Shown here in pieces: positions 1-9,318 of a stretch of DNA of 64,000 nucleotides (its first letter is position 1; every line of letters begins with the position of its first letter). Made by a program: the position numbers and the translations under genes. Source of the DNA: UBA11650 sp963997925 (GTDB taxonomy: Bacteria; Chloroflexota; Dehalococcoidia; Lucifugimonadales; UBA3495). The stretch is taken from NCBI GenBank assembly GCA_963997925.1, contig CAXEOX010000003.1, positions 1 to 64,000 of the forward strand, written 5' to 3'. Below the pieces are notes generated by a model. It saw only the letters and a list, made by a program, of their open reading frames with translations, did no database searches and was not told where the DNA came from.

Positions 1-1025
1 ACCATTTGAACGATGCCGGGGTGCCTACCTTCAGCGGGTCAAAATGGTATCCGGTGTCAATACATAATGTACTAAGGAATGAAACTTACACTGGGCGCAC
101 GATCTACCGAAGGACATCAGTTTCGATGATCCGTGATCCGAAAACTGGACGCAAGAAGCGACTGGTCACCAAACGAGACCCCTCCGAATGGATCGAAATC
201 CTCGGGGCGACTCCAATGATAATTGAACCCGCGATCTTCGAAGCGGTGCAGCGAATTCTCGACGACCCAGAGCGAAGACGAAGAGGCCGGAGATTACATA
301 ACTACTTCCTTTCAGGGAGAATCAAATGCTTGAAGTGTGGGAAAGCAATGGTCGGCCAAACGCTCCAGGGCCGATACCGTTATTATCGGTGCCGTCGGGC
401 TTTCGCTGGTCCCAAGCATGACCGTTGTCCGACGGTGTACGTGCGGGCTGACGGGCTGGAACAGGCTATCAGGACCGAGGCCGCGAGGGTGCTGGCTGAT
501 CCAGAGTTGGTGTTAGCCGAGGCGGAGCGAGTGCGTAAACAGGGCGTTAATCACATCGACGTGGCCGCCCTGGAAAGTAAGCTGACTGACTTCGAGAACC
601 GTCGGGGACGCCTTCTCAAGCTATACGAGATGGGCGAGATCGACGATGACTACTTCCTCCGGGAATCTACTACCATTAGGGGCGAAAAAGCTAAGGTAGA
701 GGAACAGATGCATAGGGTGTCGCCGATGGACAGTCTGCCGAACATCACCGACCTACGGCAGGCATGCCAAAGGATTGAAGACTGGGTGCTAAAGGCTGAT
801 GGCGATGATTTCTCGCTTCTCCTCGACGCCCTACAAATAGAGGTACATGCTGAAAAGGGACGTGGTGAGCTAAAAGGCTTAATCCCGGATTACGCACCGA
901 GGAAAAGTGATTCCGATGTTTGTGCAGTGGTAGTGGCGGTTAACCTCAGCCTCGGGAAACTCCACCGCGCCCTTGATCGCTACGGCTTCTTTAGTGGCCG
1001 TAGCATTTATCCTCCGCATCGATAG
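1..1025 (+). CDS. Large serine recombinase, C-terminal part (5' truncated by window edge)
   Basis: The reading frame is open from the first base; the TTG at position 6 is internal, because the text around it matches the middle of the recombinase domain (NDAGVPT, then LRNETYTG), not a start. Next comes a zinc ribbon at about residues 108-142 of the visible part (CLKC, then two single cysteines) and a charged helical segment at about 185-240 that should be the coiled coil of large serine integrases. The N-terminal resolvase domain with the catalytic serine must lie upstream. Such enzymes integrate and excise mobile elements at att sites and sit close to one element end. The next gene runs convergently and is intact. 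The last 35 or so residues look unlike a typical recombinase end, which might reflect fusion at an att site. The family is clear; the element boundary is inference. Confidence 0.88.
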   Translation, partial: HLNDAGVPTFSGSKWYPVSIHNVLRNETYTGRTIYRRTSVSMIRDPKTGRKKRLVTKRDPSEWIEILGATPMIIEPAIFEAVQRILDDPERRRRGRRLHNYFLSGRIKCLKCGKAMVGQTLQGRYRYYRCRRAFAGPKHDRCPTVYVRADGLEQAIRTEAARVLADPELVLAEAERVRKQGVNHIDVAALESKLTDFENRRGRLLKLYEMGEIDDDYFLRESTTIRGEKAKVEEQMHRVSPMDSLPNITDLRQACQRIEDWVLKADGDDFSLLLDALQIEVHAEKGRGELKGLIPDYAPRKSDSDVCAVVVAVNLSLGKLHRALDRYGFFSGRSIYPPHR

Positions 1026-1083
1026 AGTCCCCCGACGCCCTTCATCGTCTTGGTTGTCCGATTCGGTATTTACTCGCTCGTAC

Positions 1084-2229
1084 TTAGACGACGACTTCAC
1101 CCAAGGATCTTGGGTTGATTGGGGTGGGCATGGCTTGCAATTCAGGGAGGACTTTTTCGGCGAAGAGCCTGAGGCTCTTCTCGGCCTTCTCCCTGGGCAT
1201 CCCACCGTACATCATGTGAATCACGACCTTCTCCATGCTGATGGTCTGCTGCATGGCCTTGATCTTCTCGATGATTGCTTCAGGGGTGCCGATGGGCTGG
1301 GTCGCGCGGCGGGCGGCGAGGCGGGCCTCCGCAGGGCTTATGTCGGCGGTCTGGCGCGCTAGGTATTCCTCGTAACCACGTATGCCTTCGTACCCTGGAT
1401 TATTCCAATCGAAGTAGTGGTGCTGGGCCGCGACGCCTTGGTTCTGGAAATAGACCCATCCTTCCTCGGCTTCCTCGGCAGTCTCAGCGCAATACATCCA
1501 CAGCAGAGTGGTGGGCTGGTCCGGCGGTAGGCCGAGGTCCTTCCGGATCTTATTGAACCTCTGAACCTTGGCAATCATCTCGTCAACGTCGTCGCCCGCT
1601 ACAAACATCTGGCCAAGACCGTGTTCGGCGGCCAGTTTTGCCGACGCCTCCGTGGTGAACGCCACCTTGATATTCTTGGTGAGTTCGCCCTTGTGGCGGG
1701 CCTGGGGCCTGATCGAAGTAGGTGGAATATCGTAGACCTCGCCTTTAAACTCGAACCGCTCAGCGCCGTCGGAGGCCCTGATGGCATTAATCACATCATA
1801 GAAGTATTTGTGCGACTCCTCCATCGGATAACCGAGCGAAGCGTATTCGTGTGGCGAAATGCCACGCCCGATGCCAAGGTGGAGGCGCCGGCCCTTCAAT
1901 AAGATGTCGAGCATGGATATCTCGCTGGCTAACCGTACCGGGTTCCACCATGGCGCCACAATCACTGCGGTACCCACATCAATGCGGCTGGTGCGCCCCG
2001 CCCAATAAGCCAGGTATTGCAATGGATTCGGCTGCATCGAGTAGGCAGAACCATAGTGTTCGGTCGCCCAGATCGAATCGAAGCCCAGGGGTTCGACCAG
2101 TTCCCCCATATAGAGGGTGTTATCCATGTTCTGGGCATCCGAAACGTCTGGCGGCCGATCATACTCGCCCTTCATCAACCGGTCCCAGTCACCTTGGTTA
2201 TACCCAGTAACCATTACTCCACAATGCAT
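1084..2229 (-). CDS. LLM-class flavin-dependent oxidoreductase (luciferase-like)
   Basis: 381 residues with the bacterial luciferase-like TIM-barrel pattern: LVEPLGFDSIWATEHYG at about 45-61, then RIDVGTAVIVAPWWNPVRLASEI, then RLHLGIGRGISPHEYASLG, and the C-terminal IGTPEAIIEKI found in this family. Members are FMN- or F420-dependent monooxygenases or reductases in the cytoplasm; the substrate cannot be read from sequence. The ATG is preceded by a purine-rich GGGAGAGAAAG stretch. The gene is convergent with the recombinase and separated from it by only 58 bp. It is one of three LLM genes here and not closely similar to the other two. Confidence 0.9.
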   Translation of the reverse strand: MHCGVMVTGYNQGDWDRLMKGEYDRPPDVSDAQNMDNTLYMGELVEPLGFDSIWATEHYGSAYSMQPNPLQYLAYWAGRTSRIDVGTAVIVAPWWNPVRLASEISMLDILLKGRRLHLGIGRGISPHEYASLGYPMEESHKYFYDVINAIRASDGAERFEFKGEVYDIPPTSIRPQARHKGELTKNIKVAFTTEASAKLAAEHGLGQMFVAGDDVDEMIAKVQRFNKIRKDLGLPPDQPTTLLWMYCAETAEEAEEGWVYFQNQGVAAQHHYFDWNNPGYEGIRGYEEYLARQTADISPAEARLAARRATQPIGTPEAIIEKIKAMQQTISMEKVVIHMMYGGMPREKAEKSLRLFAEKVLPELQAMPTPINPRSLGEVVV

Positions 2230-2663
2230 CTGTTTCTTTCTCTCCCTGTTTCCTGAGCATGGGACAGTCCCTGCTCATCTAAAAAATTTTGATTAGCAGC
2301 GTCAGTATAACCGTTCGGCGGCGGCGCAGCCCCTATTTATCACTCGTAAATGGCCATCTCGCCAGGTTGAAACACCACCAAAAGCGCACCCAGTGTTTCA
2401 AACTACCCTCCCTCTCCCCGTCCGGCGAACCTAAGATTGTTAAAATGAGTGCTAAATCTCACTGAAGTCAGTCCAGTACCTGGTAACGATGTGTTTTGTA
2501 TGAAGCCCCTGCTATGTCAGGAGTTTTTCGCTGATGTTAAGCTTGTCGGGGCCGTATGAGCGGGTGGCTTCGCATCACCATCGATCTGTTTATAGGCCGG
2601 GTTGGGAACAGACCTAACGAATTCAAAGACAACTACCGAAAGCCATCCAAAAGGAGAAGCGCT
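2230..2663. other. Intergenic region between divergent genes
   Basis: This 434-bp stretch separates the divergent LLM gene and the carboxymuconolactone-decarboxylase-like gene, so it should hold both promoters. An imperfect hairpin lies at 2254-2278 (arms TGAGCATGGGA and TCCCTGCTCA with one bulged base), followed by an A/T-rich run at 2280-2292. I see no convincing -35/-10 pair and no additional gene. Confidence 0.5.
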
Positions 2664-3224
2664 ATGGCGAGGCGAATACCAATAGTTTCCAGGGACGAAT
2701 TGTCTGCGGAGCACCAGGCGGCCTACGACGAGGTTGCGGGTATCCGGGGCCGTGCACCGGTCGGTGGACCTTCTTCGGTGCTGATACATAGCCCGGAGAT
2801 GGCCGTTCGGGTTAACCGGTTGTCGGAATACTTGGGGGAGCAAAGCGACTTGCCGGAGAAGATCAAACGGTTGGCTGCCATCATTGCCGCCCGGTCGATG
2901 GACTGCCAGTTCGTTTGGAACGCCCATGCCGCCGCTGGCCGGCGCGCCGGGCTTAGCGACGCCTTGGTGGATGCGATCCGAGATAGGACGCAGCTTCCGG
3001 CCATGCCGGCCGACGAGTCGGCGGTGGTCAACTACGGGTTGGAACTGACGAGCACCAACAAGGTGAGCCAGGAGACTTTCGATGCCGCGCGGAACCAACT
3101 CGGCGTACAGGGACTTGTCGAGTTCACGACGACCATGGGCTATTTCAGATTGCTGGCAATTAACGCTAACGCTTGCACCATCGACCTACCGGACCAGCTT
3201 ACTGAGCCGGTACTACCCAACTGA
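2664..3224 (+). CDS. Carboxymuconolactone decarboxylase family protein
   Basis: 186 residues. The ATG at 2664 is preceded by AAGGAG at 2651-2656; the frame is open further upstream to 2556 but that part has no family resemblance, so the shorter start is chosen. The segment KIKRLAAIIAARSMDCQFVWNAH followed by RRAGLSDALVDAI matches the AhpD/CMD fold. Only one cysteine of the AhpD-type CxxC is present, as in the non-peroxidase members whose motif is Cys-x-x-x-Trp-x-x-His. Members decarboxylate or isomerise carboxymuconolactone-type compounds or act as hydroperoxidases; which applies here is unknown. The 3' end overlaps the convergent LLM gene by 12 bp. Confidence 0.85.
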   Translation: MARRIPIVSRDELSAEHQAAYDEVAGIRGRAPVGGPSSVLIHSPEMAVRVNRLSEYLGEQSDLPEKIKRLAAIIAARSMDCQFVWNAHAAAGRRAGLSDALVDAIRDRTQLPAMPADESAVVNYGLELTSTNKVSQETFDAARNQLGVQGLVEFTTTMGYFRLLAINANACTIDLPDQLTEPVLPN

Positions 3225-4319
3225 GGGAGTCGGGTCTGATGCTGGATGGGCGGCGGAGGCAGTCACTGACCCAGCGGGTGCTGGGAAAAGGCGGCTTGGG
3301 ATGTCGCGGCGCAGGGTTGGCGCGATATCGCTTTGGAGCAACTCTAGCGTTTCCCGGTGCTGCGCCGGGGTTAGGCCGGCTCCATCGGAATTGATATTCA
3401 GTACCTCGTGGCCCATCTGCTCGTGATAACGATGTATTTTCTCGATGATTTGCTGGGGGCTGCCAATCAACGCTGAACTGCGTTCGATCGCGTCTTCCAG
3501 GGAGTGGAACACTATGGGCATTCCCCCTCTACGCCACGCCGCTTGTCTCGCCTCAAAGATGGGCCGGTATGTGGCAATGGCTTCCTGGGAGGTCTTGGCG
3601 GCGTAGTATCCGGCCGTGCCTGCTCCAACCAAGGCGTCGGCCGGGTCACGGCCATGGGCCTCCCAACGCTCTCGGTAGTAACGGACCAGTGCAGCGTAAG
3701 GTTCGATGGGATTGGTGACGTTGGCCGAGAATAGCGGGTCGCCCCACTTGGCGGCTAACTCCACCGAAGCCTCGCTGGTGGCACTGCCGTGCCAGATGCG
3801 GATCGGTTGCTGCAATGGCCGAGGCCAGGTTTCTGCTTCGTTCAGAGACGGGCGGAACTGGCCGGACCAGGTCACTTTTTCTTCCCGCCACAACCGCCGG
3901 AATAACTCGTATCCCTCCCGGTTGCGCTCCCATTGGTCCTCATTAGTCACATGGAATAGCTGGGCTTGGGCGGTGCCGTTCCCCTTTCCAATCATGAGAT
4001 CCAGCCGCCCACCACTGAGGTGGTCCAGCGTTGCGTAGTCTTCGAACGCTCGCACCGGATCGAGCAAGCTCAATGTGGTCACTGCGGTAAACAACCTGAT
4101 GGTCGAAGTCTGTGCGGCGATGTGGCTCAAGACGACGGGCGGCGATGAAGAAAGGAAAGGCCGCTCGTGGCGCTCCCCAACGCAGTACCCATCGAATCCT
4201 AGCTCTTCAGCGAGGACTGCGTTGTTCACCACCGAGCGCAATCGTTCTGTGATGGAGGGCTGGATCCCGGTGACCGGGTCCGGTCCGTAGGGGATGAGAG
4301 TCATAGCCAGAAACTTCAT
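3213..4319 (-). CDS. LLM-class flavin-dependent oxidoreductase (luciferase-like)
   Basis: 368 residues. Family landmarks are LAEELGFDGYCVGERH at about 36-51, RLFTAVTTLSLLDPVRAFEDYATLDHLSGGRLDLMIGKG at about 75-112, and IGSPQQIIEKIHRYHEQMGHEVL near the C-terminus. It should be a cytoplasmic flavin-dependent monooxygenase with unknown substrate. The ATG has GGAGG six bases upstream. The last 25 or so residues, rich in Ala, Ser and Pro, extend past the usual family end and run into the convergent neighbour, which suggests that an earlier stop was lost. Confidence 0.9.
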   Translation of the reverse strand: MKFLAMTLIPYGPDPVTGIQPSITERLRSVVNNAVLAEELGFDGYCVGERHERPFLSSSPPVVLSHIAAQTSTIRLFTAVTTLSLLDPVRAFEDYATLDHLSGGRLDLMIGKGNGTAQAQLFHVTNEDQWERNREGYELFRRLWREEKVTWSGQFRPSLNEAETWPRPLQQPIRIWHGSATSEASVELAAKWGDPLFSANVTNPIEPYAALVRYYRERWEAHGRDPADALVGAGTAGYYAAKTSQEAIATYRPIFEARQAAWRRGGMPIVFHSLEDAIERSSALIGSPQQIIEKIHRYHEQMGHEVLNINSDGAGLTPAQHRETLELLQSDIAPTLRRDIPSRLFPAPAGSVTASAAHPASDPTPSVG

Positions 4320-4376
4320 AAGGAGCCTCCACTAGATCCTGTAGGAGTCTGATTATACTCAACGCCGAGGCTTGGA

Positions 4377-4399
4377 GGGCCGGGCAATCGACCCGGCCC
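4377..4399 (-). terminator. GC-rich hairpin downstream of aminopeptidase gene
   Basis: Perfect 8-bp arms GGGCCGGG (4377-4384) and CCCGGCCC (4392-4399) with a 7-base loop. It lies 58 bp past the stop of the minus-strand aminopeptidase P gene. No T tract follows on that strand, so intrinsic termination is only a suggestion. Confidence 0.35.
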
Positions 4400-4456
4400 C
4401 AATCTCTTGACGCTTTCAACGTTTAAGCAAACTACGATGGCTAAGTAACCCGTTGA

Positions 4457-6289
4457 CTAGGCCGAGATGGCGACACCCGGCAATCGACACTTCTCCCACA
4501 GCCACTGCCGGTCTTCGTCGTCCAGCATCGGGCTGATGGTGTTCCAAACTTCCTGGTGGTAGTCACCTAGCCAGGATGTCTCGGCGATCGACATCTGATC
4601 CCAGTCGATCAGGGAGATGTCGAAGGGGATAAGAGTCAAGGTGTCCAGGCGCAGCCAACGCTTGCCGTCTGGATGAGCCGGCAATTCATCGTCGGTGGTC
4701 ACTACATAGAGGTTCTCAAGGCGCACTCCGCCCCAGCCCGCTTCGTAGTATCCCGGTTCATTGGAGACAATCATTCCCACTCTCATTGGTTCATCGACAC
4801 CCCGGGGAGCGATGCGCTGTGGCCCCTCATGGACGTTGAGGAACGCGCCAACTCCATGACCGGTGCCGTGGCCGTAGTCCAATCCAGAGTTCCAAAGGTG
4901 GGTCCTCGCCAGTGCATCCAGAGCGATGCCACCGGTGCCTTCAGGAAATTTCTGCATGGCCAGGTTGATGTGGCCGCGTAAGACTTTCGTATAGACCTGC
5001 TTCTGCCGCTCGGTCGGAGTGCCTACGATAACCGTGCGGGTATCGTCCGTGGTGCCGCCTAGCATCTGAACGCCAGAGTCCACTAAGAACATCTCTCCGT
5101 CCCGCAGCAGTGTATCCGGGTCGGCATCGGCATAGTGGACGATAGCCCCATTAGCGCCGGCCGCTGCGATGGTTGTGAAACTTAGGTCGTAGAACCCGTC
5201 CTCGCTGGAGTACTCCTTATGGAGCAGATCACTGTAGTCAAGTTCACTTACCGTCTGCCCGGAGTTGATTCTGTCTTCCAAGCCCTTGAAGCTGCGAATC
5301 TTGGCGGCGGCAGCGTGGCGGTGAGAATCCCGGCTGGCGGCAATCTCGGAATCGTTCTTGATGGCCTTGAGCATCACGATTGGATTGGGCTTTTCATGTA
5401 CTTTTTGCTCTTCGCTAATCAGCAAGCGAGTAGCCATGGTCGTTCCGCTGGGGTCGAGCCACACTACGCCTGATGCTTGGCCGCCGGCTAGTTGCATAGA
5501 TTCTACATATGCCTCATAGGGCCAAAAGTCGACCAGTGAACCTAGTGCGTTCTGGACATCCGCAGGGGGCATATTACGCACGAAGCAGGTTGCCTGTTCC
5601 ATGTCCATCACCATATAGGATTCGAACACTGGGTTAAACGCGATGTCGGTGCCCCGCAGGTTGGTTACCCAGGCAATCTCGTCCAACTTGGTCAGGACCA
5701 AGAGGTCTGCGCCCGCATCCGCCATCTCCTTGCGCACGTTTGAAAGCTTTTCAGCCACGCCGCTGCCGGTGACACTCTCCGGAAGGGAGTAGATAGGATC
5801 CGCTGGAGGAGCCGGTTGATTTTCCCAAACGGCGTCAACCAGATTGTCATCGATGGGGACCATTTTGGAATCGGGCGAATGAAGCGCTCCCGAATATGCG
5901 GCATGGGCCTGCATCGACACAACGAACGGGTCGAAGCCCACGCGGATGCTGCCCCGCTCTTTCTCCATCTCGGTGAGCCATTGGCTCAGGGTATGCTCTC
6001 CACTCAAGCCAAGCTTGTGGATACGAAAGTCGGATAGATCCACCTCTTCATCGGCCTGCAGGTAGTACCGGGAATCCACGAATAAATGGTTGCCTTCAGG
6101 GCAGATTATCGCATCCCCGGCAGAACCTCTGAATCCGGTGATGGCCGTCCTTCGACGGCTATATTCCGGGGTGTATTCGTTCAGATGGTTGTCGGAGGAG
6201 AGCACCAGATACGCATCCACCTGGGACTCTTTCATCCGCTGGTATAGCCCCTCTAGCCGGCCGGAGAGCCCTTCCTGATTATCAGCCAT
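4457..6289 (-). CDS. Xaa-Pro aminopeptidase (M24B, aminopeptidase P)
   Basis: 610 residues. Two creatinase-like N-terminal domains (about 1-300) precede the pita-bread M24 domain (about 310-530) and a C-terminal M24 tail, the long three-domain form of aminopeptidase P. Metal ligands are visible: two Asp in LVDSGVQMLGGTTDDTRT, His in GHGTGHGVGAFLNVHEGP, Glu in SNEPGYYEAGWGGVRLEN. It should remove N-terminal residues preceding proline, with two Mn ions, in the cytoplasm. The frame is open to a TTG at 6307, but ATG at 6289 has GGGAG 11 bases upstream and starts the usual N-terminus, so I prefer it. Confidence 0.93.
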   Translation of the reverse strand: MADNQEGLSGRLEGLYQRMKESQVDAYLVLSSDNHLNEYTPEYSRRRTAITGFRGSAGDAIICPEGNHLFVDSRYYLQADEEVDLSDFRIHKLGLSGEHTLSQWLTEMEKERGSIRVGFDPFVVSMQAHAAYSGALHSPDSKMVPIDDNLVDAVWENQPAPPADPIYSLPESVTGSGVAEKLSNVRKEMADAGADLLVLTKLDEIAWVTNLRGTDIAFNPVFESYMVMDMEQATCFVRNMPPADVQNALGSLVDFWPYEAYVESMQLAGGQASGVVWLDPSGTTMATRLLISEEQKVHEKPNPIVMLKAIKNDSEIAASRDSHRHAAAAKIRSFKGLEDRINSGQTVSELDYSDLLHKEYSSEDGFYDLSFTTIAAAGANGAIVHYADADPDTLLRDGEMFLVDSGVQMLGGTTDDTRTVIVGTPTERQKQVYTKVLRGHINLAMQKFPEGTGGIALDALARTHLWNSGLDYGHGTGHGVGAFLNVHEGPQRIAPRGVDEPMRVGMIVSNEPGYYEAGWGGVRLENLYVVTTDDELPAHPDGKRWLRLDTLTLIPFDISLIDWDQMSIAETSWLGDYHQEVWNTISPMLDDEDRQWLWEKCRLPGVAISA

Positions 6290-6423
6290 CGTAGTCGCAA
6301 CTCCCAATGAAGATTGCCGGATATCCTACGCATTCTACCCCGCTACTTGTTGGCGAAGGTAGCCCTACGTTGTCGTTAGAAATACACTTTATAAGGATCA
6401 CCCTGTCGTGAAGCTTTCCAAAC

Positions 6424-7302
6424 CTATGAGGCCTGATTGTCGTCCAAGAATTCCAGAATAACTTGGGCCAACTCCTCAGGTTTATGGTAGCCGATGTCGT
6501 GCACCGTCTCAGGTATCCAGCGAACCCGGCTGTTCTTGATCGATTGTTCGGCGTCGGCGACTCTTTCTTGCTTTACCAAGGCCCGCTCGCTGCCAGCGCT
6601 TTGGGGAGCCGGTCCGGCTGGGATGATTACCGTTGGACAAAGGACATTGGGGTACGCCTCCGATGCCGGTTCATCCCACATGGCGTGCATCACTTGGATG
6701 TGATTCTCCGGGCGCAAGATGTCCTGCATCGCCCCGTCGCCATCTTCGTACACCATGGTCTGTACGATTCGCTCAACCTGGTCGCTCCAGCAGAAGGACA
6801 ACTGGTTCCGCAAACGGTCCAGAAACTCTTCCCTTGTCCCGGATATATTCCGAGGCCGCGACCTGGCTTTGACGTCTTCCCAGTTCTCTTTGACACCCGA
6901 AACGCGAGAGGTGCCGCCGTCGATGAGTCCCAACGCCGTCACTCGGTCTTGAGCGCGCGCGGCGACATTCAACGCTACGGTGGCTCCCCAGGAATGTCCG
7001 AACACCGCCGCTTTGGGGATGTTCAACAGATCCATCAAGCCCACGACGTCCTGGGTCAAGGTCCCCCAATCGTAACCGTCTGGCGCCTGAGTGGTCTGAC
7101 CGTGGCCGCGTTGGTCCGGGGAGATGATGCGGTAATGATTCCTAAGATGGGGAGAGACTAGATCGTACCAGTTGGCCGAGGAAGCCAGGCCGTGCAGCAG
7201 TACCGCAGGTTTACCCTGACCGCCCCAGTCCAGATATCGGACTCGCAGGTCTCCAATATCGGCCCAACATTCTGATGGTTCCGAGCCGTTGAGGCTGTTC
7301 AA
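6424..7302 (-). CDS. Alpha/beta hydrolase
   Basis: 292 residues with the classical alpha/beta hydrolase order: oxyanion HG at residues 37-38 (VLLHGLASSANW), DQRGHGQT at 63-70, nucleophile elbow GHSWG with Ser104, and the catalytic His near the C-terminus in ETVHDIGYHKPEEL. No signal peptide, so cytoplasmic. Comparable enzymes are haloalkane-dehalogenase, epoxide-hydrolase or C-C hydrolase relatives; I cannot separate these by eye. It follows the NHL gene at 7339 on the same strand with 36 bp between, so co-transcription is plausible. Confidence 0.88.
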   Translation of the reverse strand: MNSLNGSEPSECWADIGDLRVRYLDWGGQGKPAVLLHGLASSANWYDLVSPHLRNHYRIISPDQRGHGQTTQAPDGYDWGTLTQDVVGLMDLLNIPKAAVFGHSWGATVALNVAARAQDRVTALGLIDGGTSRVSGVKENWEDVKARSRPRNISGTREEFLDRLRNQLSFCWSDQVERIVQTMVYEDGDGAMQDILRPENHIQVMHAMWDEPASEAYPNVLCPTVIIPAGPAPQSAGSERALVKQERVADAEQSIKNSRVRWIPETVHDIGYHKPEELAQVILEFLDDNQAS

Positions 7303-7338
7303 TATAAGCTCCTTCTAAGAGGCGTAACTCGGATATGA

Positions 7339-8217
7339 CTAACGTTGGCGGACGTACTTGTCGACGCTTTGGTCTATCGTCAGACCCAGATAAATATCAC
7401 CGTGGGCATCCACTTCAAGGCCGTGGGCGTGGCGAATGGGCCAGCGCTCTAACACGTTGCCGTCACCGTCCCAGATGCTTACGTGGTCGTCGCCGGACTC
7501 GTCGGCCTGCTCTGCTATATAGAATATCCCTTCACTATCGCGGACTATGTTGTCGGGACCACCCATGCCGGTCCACATGGTGATGAATTCTCCTTCCGGA
7601 GAGAAAATCTGGACCCGGCGATTGGTCCTGTCGCAAACGTACACCTTGCCCTCTGGGTCCACCAAAAGACTGTGTACCAAGTGGAATTCCCCAGGCGCTT
7701 CCTTGCCGGGTTGTCCCCACGAATTTATGAGAGTGCCATCTTTGCTGAACCGGTGCACCCGGGCGTTCCGGTAGCCATCGGAAACATAGAGGTCGCCGGA
7801 TGGGCTGGTAGACAACTCGGTGCAATAGTTGAAGGGACCGGCGGCCCGGGGACACAGGTCGCCAGGTTTCTCGCATCCGGTATCGGAGAAAACGCCTCTT
7901 TCTCCAATCACCTGAAGAGGCTTTCCGTCCAGGGTGAATCGAAGTGCCACATGGTCCGATCGATCGGTAACATAGACTATGTCGCCAACGATGTTGATGC
8001 CGTGGGGGTCGGTGATTGCTCCCATTCCCCAGGAATTCAGGAAGTTGCCGTCACGGTCAAAAACCATTACCGGCGGGTCCTTGCGTTGGAAGACGTAGAC
8101 TCTGTCTTGCGAATCAGTGGCCGCTGAGCTAACCGTTCCCAGCTTTTCTCCCGCGGGTAGTTTTGGCCAATCTTGAACCAGCTCATATTTGAAATTTCCA
8201 GAACCGACTGTCGTCAT
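7339..8217 (-). CDS. NHL-repeat six-bladed beta-propeller protein
   Basis: 292 residues composed of NHL blades: recurring units of the type DxxDRVYVFQR, GDLYVSDGYRNARVHRFSKDG, GKVYVCDRTNRRVQIFSPEGEF. The pattern resembles the catalytic core of peptidyl-alpha-hydroxyglycine alpha-amidating lyase, but that enzymatic role is not established for bacterial versions. No signal peptide or membrane segment. It is a clear paralogue of the protein at 28261-29103: both begin with a short G-x-F-x-YE motif, a W-x-x-LP-x-G motif, then SxDRVYVFQRxxPPVxVFD. Probably a binding or lyase-type protein; substrate unknown. Confidence 0.85.
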   Translation of the reverse strand: MTTVGSGNFKYELVQDWPKLPAGEKLGTVSSAATDSQDRVYVFQRKDPPVMVFDRDGNFLNSWGMGAITDPHGINIVGDIVYVTDRSDHVALRFTLDGKPLQVIGERGVFSDTGCEKPGDLCPRAAGPFNYCTELSTSPSGDLYVSDGYRNARVHRFSKDGTLINSWGQPGKEAPGEFHLVHSLLVDPEGKVYVCDRTNRRVQIFSPEGEFITMWTGMGGPDNIVRDSEGIFYIAEQADESGDDHVSIWDGDGNVLERWPIRHAHGLEVDAHGDIYLGLTIDQSVDKYVRQR

Positions 8218-8283
8218 TTTTTAACTTCCCCTTTTCTGTGTATCGATGATGTGATGGCTGTAACCGCTCCAAGACCGGAATGA

Positions 8284-9318
8284 TTATCGCATACCTACGA
8301 CTCGTACGCGGTGGTTGATGCCGTCGGCTATGTACAGGTTACCCTGCCGGTCGATCCCACAACCGTGAGGGCGCTCCAACCCGGCGTTGGTAGCTTCGCC
8401 ACCGTCGCCGTCGCCGCCTTGGTGGCCCCCGGCTATGGTGGTTACGATGCCGGTGGTAACGTCTATCTTGCGGACGGCGTTATTCTCGGTGTCGACCACG
8501 ATAACGTTGTCTTGATTGTCGCAGCGGATGGCTTTGGGCGCGCCCCACAAGGCGGTCAACGCCGAACCGCCATCCCCGCTGTAGCCCCGTTCTCCGGTGC
8601 CAGCGAAGGTAGACATAATACCGTTGGCGTCCACCTTACGAACGCCGTTGCCCTCCCGTTCGGCGATGTAGGTGTTGCCCTTGCTGTCCATGCAGACCGC
8701 CCTAGGGCCCATGACAGACGCCTCATTCGCGGGTTTGCCATCCCCTTCCCGCCGCTTCTCACCGTCTCCGGCAAAAGTGGTGATGATTCCAGTAGTTAGA
8801 TCCAGTCGCCGCACCCTTTGATCTTGAATATCGGCGATGAGAAGCCCGCCTTTGCCGTCCAGCCAGCAGTCGTTAGGTTCCCTCATTTGGGCTAGAGGGC
8901 CGGGGCCACCGTCGCCGCCGTATCCGGCTTCACCGGTGCCAGCAACCGTGGTGATTATGCCCGTAGCGGCGTCTACTTTACGAACGGCACAGTTGAACCG
9001 GTCGACGATGTAGATGTCGCCGTTGGTATCTACGGTGAGCGAATAGATATTGTCCATCGTAGCCTGTGTTGCCGGGCCGCCGTCACCGGAGTACCCCGCT
9101 TCACCGGTCCCCGCCACCGTGGTGATAACCCATGATGTTCTATCGATGCGCCGGATGGTGTGGTTACGTCCGTCGCAGATATATAGGTTGTCATCGGTGT
9201 CGAAGGAACAACCATATGATTCGCCAATCATCGCTTGAGTAGCGGGACCGCCGTCGCCGGCATAACCCTCTTCCCCGGTGCCAACGACAGTTAGTATCTT
9301 CCCAATCTCAAATTCCAT
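8284..9318 (-). CDS. NHL-repeat beta-propeller with repeated GTGEAGYSGDGGPA modules
   Basis: 344 residues made of six near-identical modules. Each has ITTVAGTGExGYxGDGGPATQA, then a blade such as GNLYIADGxNHRVRxV. The ATG at 9318 with AGAGG six bases upstream is preferred to the TTG at 9324. No signal peptide is visible, although many proteins of this repeat type in other bacteria are secreted. The repetition is also visible in DNA: the GGCTTCACCGGTGCC-like stretches at 8925-8942 and 9100-9115 match with substitutions. It forms a tandem minus-strand pair with the NHL gene at 7339. Function unknown; a ligand-binding scaffold is the safest inference. Confidence 0.85.
   Translation of the reverse strand: MEFEIGKILTVVGTGEEGYAGDGGPATQAMIGESYGCSFDTDDNLYICDGRNHTIRRIDRTSWVITTVAGTGEAGYSGDGGPATQATMDNIYSLTVDTNGDIYIVDRFNCAVRKVDAATGIITTVAGTGEAGYGGDGGPGPLAQMREPNDCWLDGKGGLLIADIQDQRVRRLDLTTGIITTFAGDGEKRREGDGKPANEASVMGPRAVCMDSKGNTYIAEREGNGVRKVDANGIMSTFAGTGERGYSGDGGSALTALWGAPKAIRCDNQDNVIVVDTENNAVRKIDVTTGIVTTIAGGHQGGDGDGGEATNAGLERPHGCGIDRQGNLYIADGINHRVRVVGMR

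Noticed and set aside
6463..7161. Plus-strand ORF of 232 aa over the alpha/beta hydrolase
   Set aside because: Antisense shadow with unlikely composition and no start signal.
7483..8127. Plus-strand ORF of 214 aa over the NHL gene
   Set aside because: Shadow of the minus-strand NHL gene, which has clear domain evidence.
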